Shown here piece by piece: positions 1-12,000 of a stretch of 49,210 nt of DNA. Position 1 is the first letter of the stretch. Every line of letters begins with the position of its first letter. The notes below the pieces were generated by a model. The model saw nothing but the letters and a program-made list of their open reading frames with translations. It searched no databases and had not been told where the DNA came from. The position numbers and the translations under genes were made by a program. Source of the stretch: a virus; IMG/VR virus record IMGVR_UViG_3300025141_000157, positions 1 to 49,210 of that record; one strand, 5' to 3'.

Positions 1-3000
1 GGAATATTCCCTAGTTTATCAGCATGTACAGCACAGTGTCAATCTTATTCATGTACAACAAATGGTTGTTACGGTCCTTTTGTAGGAACGGGGAATACAG
101 GAACTTATTTAGAAATGTCCTCATGTACCGCAACATGTTATCACTTTGAATGTGTAACATCTAGTTACGCGGCATCAGGAATCTTACCAAACGATTATAA
201 CTCTGCATCATCAGGAACAACAAACGGTTGTTTACAATTACCTGGTAGTGGAGGAACAAGCCCTAATGCTTTAGGGTTTAACGAATACACAACTTTATCT
301 GCTTGTACGGCTTCTTGTGTGTCTTGGCAATGTTGTGAACCACTATCAATAGGCCCAGACAGTGTAATGTATGTTTACTACGACATTACTTCTATGGACG
401 CCACTCAAACACAGAACGCTATTAAAGGTATTATTGATTGGACGGAAAACCATCTAGAATTTACAGGACATACCTATCACATGTTATGGTGGTCGGAAAG
501 ATGGTTAGCTTTCCCTACTGTCGCATACGATATGGATGTGTATAGATTTACCGATGGGGTACCTTCATCTTACCTTACAGACCCTAATAATTTAGCGGCA
601 GGTATAAGTTATGACGCACCAGCTATTTGGGGTTATATGGGGTTTGGTCAATCCTCCTCAGCATACTGGACCTCTTCGACTAGTAAACCTGTACAAGCGT
701 TAAGAGATGTATATCATCCAACAACTGGATTTGATTCTTGGATTACACCAGGCACATATAATGGAAACGCAACACATACTGTTCATGATAGTTTTTCACC
801 TGGAAGTACCAGCCCAACTTGGACGAATGGTCAGGTTACAAAAGGTTATGGTGGAGTAATGACGGCATCTACGTCAGACGACGTAATTACCATAATATTC
901 GAAGACGAGTCAGTTTCTCAATACCATTACCAGGGTAATGGTACTTCATTTGGTAATGAACCACATCAAGCCTATAAAGATGACCACACAAGATATTTCG
1001 CGATACACGACGCTGTTACCGCAACCACTCAAGGTGGGGGTACCGGAGGTAACATAAGAAGTTTTCTCTACCCTACAGTTACTACTTTAGGTGGTTCAAA
1101 TACTGCAGCCAAAGGTTTTGCTTTACATTCTATAGCTGCGATAGATAGTGGGACCAATAGTCCACTAGATGGTAAATGGACTTCAGCAACATATCCTTTA
1201 GATAATAACGCTTATGGGTATGTACAACCTTGGACACACGCTCAATGTAGCGTAATTACTCAGCTAAGTATATTAGTTTCACAAAACCCTTACTGGACTG
1301 GTACAGTACCAACATGGGGTGGACTAGACCAATATGGATGGTCAATTAATTTTAGATTTGACATATATGACCAAACTATTTTTGAAGAAGATTTAACTTC
1401 ATTTATGACCGGTAGTTCTCAAGCGTGTACAACTATATGTACATCAGGACATACTGCACTTGATGCCGAATTCCCATATAGTTCACAAACTCTATGTGAG
1501 GGACTAGTTAGTTTAGGTGAGTGTACGGGGTGTACTAAATTTAATTGTGGTCCAAACGGATGTTATACAGCAGCAACTGGAGAATTTGATTGTCTATCTG
1601 ATTGTACGGCATCTTGTTATTCTTATTCATGTACAACAACAGGTTGTACAGACCACAACCCACCAACAGGAACAACTTTCCCATATACATCAACAGATGG
1701 TGTGAGTTATTATTCATACTATGGTAGTGGTGGTACATTTAGTAGCAATACTGATTGTGAGTTAGTATGTAATAGTTGGGAGTGTGGTCCTGGTGGATGT
1801 TATATGCAAACAAATGGTACAGGAGGAACTTATAGTAGTGAGACACACTGTCAGCTTGAATGTTCAGGTTATAACTGTGACCAACAATTCGGGTGTATCC
1901 CAGAGATTGGTAATGACTATGAATACGCAACATTACTAGAGTGTCAGACTGGATGTACTTATTGGGAGTGTGATGTGGTACTGGGGTGTATATCAAAAAC
2001 CGGTGTTACGACAGGTTCCATATACGAATTTCAGAGTCAAACCGCATGTACTAATTATTGTGCATCATTTAATTGTGGAGTAAACGGATGTTATGAATTA
2101 AATAATTTATCAGGTACGTACCAAGATATAACTCTATTACCTATAATTTCATCTGCAGCATGTACCGCATCTTGTATATCATTTAATTGTGGTACTTCAG
2201 GTTGTAGTGAAGTAACAGGTACTGGTGGAACTTATAGTACTTCAGCTTCTTGTACAGGAAATTGTGTATCTTATTCTTGTGGTACCGATAGTAATCCTGG
2301 TTGTAATTTATGGAACGTACCAAACTACGGTACAGGTGGTACTTGGACATCAGTTATAGACTGTGACAATAATTGTATATCTTGGGAATGTGGTTCTGAA
2401 GCTTTGGGGGATTTATACAACGGAACCCCAACGGGATGTCTACCACAATCATATACAGGTGGTTCATTTAGTAGTTTAACACATTGTTTGGAGGAGGGAT
2501 ATGACTATCTATCACCAGACTATACAAATACTGGTAATTGTACAACTTGGGATTGTTCTGCTACTGGATGTATACCATTGACTGGTACTGGAGGACAATT
2601 TGTTTCACTGTCATCTTGTACGGGCGTATGTACATCATATGAATGTATTCCAGGTACAGCAACAAAACCGGAAGGTGGTCAGATATGGACTGGTGGTGGT
2701 TGTACACTCTATAACTCACCAAACTACGGTACTGGTGGAACTTTCCTATATGAATGGCAATGTAGTGGTGAATGTAGGTCTTGGGACTGTACAAGTACGG
2801 GATGTACTGAAGTAAGTGCAGGTGCGGGTAGTGGAGCAACTTATCTAACTGCATTAGCTTGTGATAGTGGATGTACGTCTTATAATTGTGGTGACACCGG
2901 ATGTACCTCACAAGTAGGTTCGGGAGGAACTTTCTTTAGTTCTACAAATCCTGATTGGGGTGTCACAGCGTGTACAGCAACATGTATCTCTTATGATTGT

Positions 3001-6000
3001 GGTATACCAGGATGTTACCAATACAATCAACAACTAGGAGGTGGTTCAGGGGGAACTTTCTATAACGCTACCGCATCAATATCAGCATTAACAGCTTGTA
3101 CCGCAGCGTGTATATCATACGAATGTACGACAGGTGGTTGTTCAGACATACAAGGTACTGGAGCAACAAATTCTTTCTCAGCTGAATCAGCATGTACCGC
3201 TACATGTATTAACTGGGGATGTCTAAACAACCCAATAGAAACAAACTGTGAAATTTATGCATATTACGATACAACCTCAATGGACTTTAACGCGGTAAAA
3301 ACGGCGATTACTGGTCTAGAGGATTGGATTACGACCATACAAAACTTTACTGGTGGTTTATACCACACATTAGTTAATGATGAAAGGTGGCTAAGTTGGG
3401 CTAGTTCAGTATACCATTCAGAATTTACAGCAGGAACCTCATCCATATTCCAAAACCCAACAGCAATGATGATTCATGATTGGGCGAGTGGGTTGTCTAT
3501 GACGAATGTTTATGATAATATGGCACCGGGTAATTCTACATTCCTATTCCCAGGAATAACAACAACAGGTCCAGCACCAGCGGCCTCACATACGGATTGT
3601 GTTTTAGTTATTACATTTATAGATGAGTCAGGACCTAATAATGGTCTGGGTACAACCAATGTTTATACTTCGGATGACGCGGGTAGTGTGAATAACGCTA
3701 TTCCTAATTTTGCAGGTATTTTATCTAACCCACTAGACCAACCAACACCAACGTGGAAAGTAGACTTTACCGCTTACTCAGCTACATATGCTACAGTAAC
3801 TACAGCAGGAGGGTCATTAAACTGTTTCATGTACCCAACAGAATCTTTCCAACCTCAGTCACCGGATAATGAATTATTCGCGTTACACGTGGTTGCAGCT
3901 ATTGATTCAGGAAATCAAGCAGTGGGAACTCAAGGAGAAAATTGGTTACCAGGTACTGCACCACGTAGATTAATTAGTGGTGGAATCCTAGGTGGTGTAC
4001 CAGAGCTATGTTCAATAGCAGACTTAACAGCTTTAGAGGTTAGTAATCCTTACCTCTTGTCAGTTGATTCCTACACACCAAATGTAGGTAACCTAGATAC
4101 TAAAGGATGGGGTTATAACATAAACTTTGGTTCTTACACCCCAGGTGGATTCAATAGTGATTTGAGTACTTTCTTAAATACAGTATCTTCTAATTTAACC
4201 TTATGTGTGTCAGCAAACACCATACCAACGATAGAATATCCATTCCCTACTCAATCTGCGTGTACTGCAGATTGTTACTCTTATGAATGTACATTCAATG
4301 GTTGTGTTGAATTTAACGGAACAGGTGGTACACCGACTTATTACCCTACTTTACTAGAATGTGAAAGTGCGTGTACTTCATGGAATTGTACAACTACAGC
4401 ATGTACAGTACAAGTAGGTACTGGAGGTACTTGGTTGAGTTCAGGAGCCTGTACCACAGCATGTACATCATTTAATTGTGAAGATATTACCACATACACC
4501 CCAAGTGTGTCGTGGCCAATAGCAAATGGATGTATAGAACAAACGGGTTCTGGTGGAACATTCTATGGAGCGGCAGCTGGAAGTTCAGGTAGTTCTATAT
4601 TTGGTTGGTCCGCATGTACTGCAGATTGTCAATCATGGAATTGTCTTGTAAATTGTACCGGTGGTACAACAGGATGTACAGCATGGCCAAATACGGCAGC
4701 AACATATACCGCTTTAACCTCGTGTACCGCAAGTTGTTCTATAGATTGGTATTGTACAGAAGCATATGAAATGGATACGTGTGATGGTTTAACAGATACC
4801 ACTTATGTAGATATGAATTTCTATGGTAGTGGAATACCATATTTTTCTGATAACCCAGGTAATCACACTCTAACTTTTGCAAATTATAAGTTTACAAGAA
4901 TTCTGGACCCAACACTACAAGCTTCATATACTACACCATGTGTTTCACCTTGGAACGCTTCTCATTACCAAGGACCACTACCTACGAGTATAGACCCATT
5001 ACAACCATACTTACCGAGTACTCTGGGACGTTATTCTTATATACAATATCTAGAAATATATGATACAACTTCACCAATACCATATCCAGGTAATGTTATA
5101 TCTGGACCACACATTAATTGGAGTAGTACTATCGCTGGTATATTAGGAATAAGTGACCAATGTTTACAAACTCAAGGATTGTCAACAAGTTCAAGCTGGT
5201 TGGATGTACATGCAGCTCTTGTTAGTTGTAACTACAACTTACATGCAACTTACAATTGGTGTACTTGTTATGAAGTACCGTGTGATGTTTTCTGTGACGA
5301 TGGTAATGTTACCATACCTGTTACAGCACAAGGACCATTTACTACTTCAGGTGCAGCAGAATCAGCATGTTGTGTAAGTGTAACATATAGTTGTATAACT
5401 GGTACAGAGATAGATAGTTGTAGTGGTAGAACAACTTTACCAGGACAATTTAATTCTACAACAGATGCTTGGGATTGGTTAGCAGTTAATTTAGGAAATA
5501 CTGATTTAACTACTTTACGATACGAGTCGACAACTCCAGCCGTAAATGTTAGTGGGGCATGTGCAGGACCAAACGGTGGTGTACTATATGAAATAGCACC
5601 AGTAACATACTCATTACTAAACCCAAATGTAAGTTATAATACTTGGAATTTATTTATAAATCAGATGCAGGGTGCTGGTACAACAGGTATCTTATCGGGT
5701 ATGAGTTATACAGATGTAAACACTTATGTTTACGCACAATCAGGCCAAACTATACAAGTATGTGATGAAATATGTCATTGTTCAGTTATACCATGTGAAT
5801 GTATTGAACTTTATGATGGTACAGGACAATATTTAACACATGAAGACTGTATGTCAGGTACTAGTACTTTAGCAGCATGTTGCCCAAATACCGGTACAAC
5901 TGGTACGTCTTGGGATTGTGTGTCAGGCATAACATACCTACCAATATGTGACACAAAACCATATATTGGTAACTTTAACGACCAGTTTGCCACGGTTGAC

Positions 6001-9000
6001 TACTTTAGAGTAGGAAACCCAACAGGTATCTTTGGACAACACAAATACACAGCAAGTAATGTTATAGATAATAACGGTACTAGTAGTGTAGTCATACCAA
6101 ACACATGGGCAGAAGTACAATCTAGTACTAACCCTGGGTACACATGGCAATCATGTTATAAAGAATTTAGTTTAACGTTATGGATTGCGGCGACGGTCGC
6201 TTATAGACCATATCAGTATATTAAAAGTATTTCACACCCAGCAGTTACAGGTGGTTTAGAGTATACTAACTGGAATGCATTCTATACAGCGGCAGCAGGA
6301 GCTTTTACACTAACAACTTCGTTAAACGCTCTCCAAGTTTGTCAAAGTATCGACAGTCAATATTGGGGTAGTAATAACTTTGGTTGTGTGGTAGATACAA
6401 TGAAGTGTTGTAACCAAGAAGATTGTTATTGTTACGAAACATTTACAACAGGGGGTACATACTTTACCGAAATACAATGTCTCGACCCATTAACTGGTTG
6501 TTGTCCAGAATATACTGGATGGACATGTGAAGTCGTAGACCCAATCACTTTAGCTGTAACAACTTCCTTACCTTGTTACTTTATTAGCCAAAGTTCACCA
6601 ATAATGTTATACCACACTATTGATACACCACTCAACATACCATTAGGAGGTGCACAATGGGAGTGTGACCAAAACTTTAGTTATTGTGACCCAGTACCAG
6701 TAGGAGAGATGTGGTCTTGTGTGACAACGCAAGTTAACACATGTGACCCTAACGGGGATAGTTTAGGTGAAATAACTGGAACCACACTAGGTCCAAACAT
6801 GGTACAAACCGACTTTACTTATGGTCAAGTACCTGGTTACCAATTACACCCTTCAATGTTATGTGATAACCCAACATACCCACTTGTGGGCACCTGTCAT
6901 ACTCAATATCCATTCTCAAGTAGTACAGACCAATTCTGGCCACTACTACAATCTACATCTCTAGCAATAGGAGCTTATTTAGGTGGGTATGGTCAAGTAG
7001 AAAGTATATTAACTGATTATCACTATTATGACCCATATACACCATTATCGTCTACTACATTCCAGTTAGGAAGTGTGGATATATTAGGTACAAGCCTTAT
7101 AAACCCTAATGACCCATCATGTGTGTATCCATTACCATATACTGTACCGCCGGAAACTTGTATGGGTATAAACGCAACAGGTGGAACAGGAATGCCACTG
7201 TTCAGTATTTTAAGTGTTGCACATAGAGATATTAATTATAACACACCGTATGGTTCTTGGGGTGAATTTATAGATGCAGCAATATTATTAGGTTATAGTG
7301 TTAACACTAACCATAATGTAGACCAGTTAGGGCAGCTTTACCCGTTAACATTTGGTTGTGATGAAGACATAATCACTACCCAAACCTCAACTACTGGAGC
7401 AGCATGGTATTCAGGGTGTGGATGGTCCTTTGATATGGTACCTTGTTTATGTGACATAACATGTTGTTGTGAAACTGGATTTACACAAGGATTCATTACC
7501 GAAGAAGAATGTTTAGACCCAGTTAATGGATGTTGTCCAGAACTAAGTTCTTATACATGTACCATTAATGGTTGTATAGACCCAGGGAATGGTAGTGGAG
7601 AATTTACTGGATTAACAGCATACGCACAATGTGAAGCAGTATGTAAAGAATGGAAATGTATATCAAGTACAACTGTAACAGATACATGTGCAAGTAAAAC
7701 AATAATACCGTCATTAGGTAATATTGATATTACAGAGTATACACCTAGTTATAATACTTTAACTAGAGGTCCATGGGATGCTTTAGCTTACTTAGCGGAC
7801 CCTATGAATGGACTACAAGGACAAACATGGGACAACTACAAATGGGATTGTGGTGAAGGTTGTGGTTGGGCTGTTGATGATTGTGACGCACCTCATGGAG
7901 CATATAAATTTATAAGTACTATAAATATACTAGACCCAGCACCTTCAGGTGGTTGGTATTGCCAAAACTGTGGGTCAGTTTCTAATTGGGCAGATTTAAT
8001 TTCATGGATGAACCTTAATATAGGTGGTGGAACTGCTTTATTTAATCTAGGTCAGGACTATAACCAAGTAGCACAAACTCTATGGAATGGAATTCCAGGA
8101 ACCAACTTTAACGGTGGACTAGAACTAGTACCTCAAATAGGAGCTTGTTCATGTATACCAGGACCTTGTGATTGTGTATTAACCGGTGGTACCGGACATA
8201 GTGGTACTTATCACTTAGTCACTGGACAAACACAGTGTGAGTGGGATTGTTGTTCAGGGGTAACTATCCCAGAATGCTCTATCCTAATTACTGGTAAAGA
8301 AGAAGGAGTACTTTACTACCAATTCGATACTAACTCAACAACTAAATTATTTGATACACCACCATATGAGAGGTTAGATATAGCGGCAAGACAAAATAAA
8401 TTATGGGTTTATGCGGACACGGGAGCAGCTTATGAAATTAAAGAATTTGATGTAGTATACTACCCATACTTCCAACACCTATTTAATAGGGATATTACTG
8501 TACCTGCAATTGCGATGGGTAGAGGTCTAACACCAACAGAAGACCCTAATATATTATTAACAGCAAATGATAAGGTTTATAAAATAGATATAACCACAAC
8601 TGTTGCAGTACCTACTTTACAATTCCCTCTACCTAGTGGGTTAACTTGTACTGGTGATATTATGTATGACCACATTACGGGCAACATGATTATTACTTAT
8701 GGTACTGGTGCTACACAATATGTAGGTAAATTTGACGGTGGAGGTAATCTTCTAGAAGAAAGTCATATCAATAGTACTACACCTGGTATAGGGGTTAATG
8801 AAAGTATAGACAGTTTATTCAACTACGGTACCTGGTCACCAGTTATAGTTAATCAACAATACTGGAATGGTAACACTGGACCTATATATGGAATAACAAA
8901 TCAGAGAAGAGTTATCGAGTTACTCCAAACTCCAACATTACAATTTGCACCAGTAGCAACACAAACATTAACACTAGTTAATCAAATAAGTAATGAGGTA

Positions 9001-12000
9001 CATGGAGCGACAAACATATTCAATATAATAAACGGGCAACTTAAGAGTTGTGTGGATATAACAGGTACAACCTCAATAGACGATGTATATTGGTGTGATG
9101 GTATGTTAGGGTGTCTACCTTATCCACCAAACGTTACTCCACCTAATTCATTTGGTCCACACATAGACTTATTAACATGTGAAAACCATTGTAATTTTGT
9201 TTGTGGTGACTGTGTTCAAAGTTGTGAGTGTACACTCGTAACCACACCTATTGGAAGTGGTTGTAACCCAGAACCAACTATGGCAGATTGTATATCACAA
9301 AATCTAGCTAATCCAACTACTGTGTATGGTGGTGAAGGTTGTTGTAACTGTTTCGCTTGTCAATCAGTAACGTTTACATATTATGAACCAACAGCTGGTG
9401 TATGGACACAACAAACCGTTAATACCAACATAAATACTTGGGGTACTTTCGCTTCGGCATGGTCTCCAATAATTTATAGTGTAGGTGATGTTGTTATGTA
9501 TACGGACCCATTAGGTAACACATGTTGTTACACACTGGTTTACCATCACTACGATGAAACTCAAACTCCGTACGATGCATGGACAGAATACTCAACAAAT
9601 TTAGCTAACGGAAATCCAACATGGCCAGGAGGAAGTAATGAAATTTCGTGGATAGTGTGTGATGAAGATTGCCCAACGATAATTACATGGTCTTGTATTA
9701 CTGGAACGACAGTAGTTTCAAATGACACATGTGGAGGAGCAGTAGACACTGGAACTGGAGGGTTATCTTTTACACCACAAATACAATATATTGCATATAA
9801 TGGTTATGCTTTATGGCATACACAATTTGAGGATTTAAAATGGGATTGTGGTAGTCAACAAAATCCATTACCAGGAAACCCATGTCCAGCAATGATTGGA
9901 CATTGGGCTAAGATAATTGGTTGTAGAATAACACATGTTAGTGGTGCACTAGCAACACCATCACAAGGAGTGATACAAACTACATGGGCTGACTTTATAG
10001 ACCAGATTAATGGTTTATTGGGTGGAAGCGTTTACAGTTTCGCTTACAGTGATAGATGGCAAGATTTAGAAGCTATTCTTGGAAGTCAAAGTTACGACGG
10101 TTCACCAGTTCCAGGAAACGCGGTAGACATAGAATGTCTATGGGAATATTGTGAATGTAACCCAACACTACCATCTCCACTTGTCGATGGTTGTGATGAC
10201 AAATCTGATATCACTAATACTATGAGTGCTTGGCAGACGGCAAATGGTATGTGGTGGCAAATGACCGTAAATTATTTCACCACACCAGGACAACCACAAT
10301 ATAATACATTAGCCGACCCTAATTCAGGGGATATAATTAGTAATTACAAATATGAACAACCAGATTTCCCTGGTAGTCAGAATCCATGTTATGGTCCATT
10401 AGGTGGAATCTATAGGTACGTCAATAAATTCGGTATTACTGGATGTAGAACTAGACATGCGGTCCAAACGGCAGCACAAGCTCAAAACGGTCATGTTAAT
10501 TATGGTCAATTTGTTGATTTCTGGAATAACCAAGGAATGTTAGGGACCGCCGATGAATTATACTATAGTGACCCATACACAACAAACTTTACAAAAGTAG
10601 AGGATTGGTGTGGTACGGGCCCAGACCCAGACAATGGAAATAATAATGCAATTGGTGGAAGTGCTATATGTAATTGTACATACCCACCAACACCTTCTTA
10701 TGAGCCTTGTCATTGTGAACCTATTTATGGACCAGGAGGATACCCAACATCAGCTATATGTGAAGAAATATGTTGTTCGGGTGACACGAGTTGGAGTTGT
10801 AATACGGGTACCACTATTGCGTGGGAAGACTCGGTAGATTGTGGCACTAGACCATACCATTTACCATCTTTGGTAACAACATCTACCGCTACTGACAATA
10901 TAAGTCCTACAGGACAACTTGCAAATCCAGCAAATGGACTACAACAGACACTACTGAGTCAATTGAAATTTGCCGCGGGGACCGTTAACAATGTAGCAGT
11001 AGCAGCGTTTGGTATCGGTCAATTCCCTAATGAATGTTGGGATGTTGAGGAGGTAGCGGTTGTTTATGGACCTGATTCTGCGTGGAGAACTATCGGTGAA
11101 GTAAAAATAATGTTATTCCAATCAACACAACCACCTACACCGGCAACAGTTATTCAATCTACAGTTTCATGGAAAGACTTGATAACTCAGCTCTCGTCTC
11201 CACCACACAATTTCAGTGTTAATTTAAGTATGACAGCACAACAAGTGGTGAATACGATAAATGCACAAACCACACAATTGGTTCAGGTTCAATTAGGATA
11301 CTCTGTAAATATGTGTACTTGTCCACCAACCCCTTGTGGGTGTACGGAGATACCGGGAACATTAGGGTATCCAACATCGGCATCTTGTGAAGCTGTATGT
11401 TGTCCTATAACAGCTGGTACATTATATGATTGTACAATTAATGGTTGTATACCATCATCTAATGGTACGTATAGTAACTTAACACATTGTGAAGAAGTTT
11501 GTAAAGAATGGATTTGTGATGAAGACGGGGATTGTATTGGTTCATGTGATATGGGTGGAAATAATACACCAAGAACAGCATATCCACTCTGGTTATTTGG
11601 AACACCAGAGGACCTATTACCTTATCTTGCATCACCGGCAACAATACCGTTACAATCGCCATTACTACCACCTATTGTTGGTAATATGCAAAACGCGGAT
11701 GTGACTTATTATAAGTTTGACTGTATAAATTGTTCGTCGGCAGCAATACAAACATGTCCATCTCCAAATGGAACTTATTGGGCACCTTCAGGTATGTGGA
11801 TAGAAAATACACCTAATGCCTCACCAATGGTTTACTCTGGACCACACTACACGTGGCAAGAGGTTGTGAATGCAGCTGTAACTCAAGGATTTATTGTGAA
11901 CAACAACACATCATATGATGACTTTAGAACAGAATTATCTTTATTAGAAAGACAAGTAGTGATTAAAGGAAACCCTTGTTATGGTAGTCCTACTGGATGT

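Noticed and set aside
115-117. ATG at 115 as the true start of the giant gene
   Set aside because: The frame is open upstream to base 1 and encodes the same cysteine modules, so the start is outside the window.
1438-3222. CRISPR-like or satellite repeat array
   Set aside because: The repeats are in frame, vary in length and are conserved at protein rather than DNA level.
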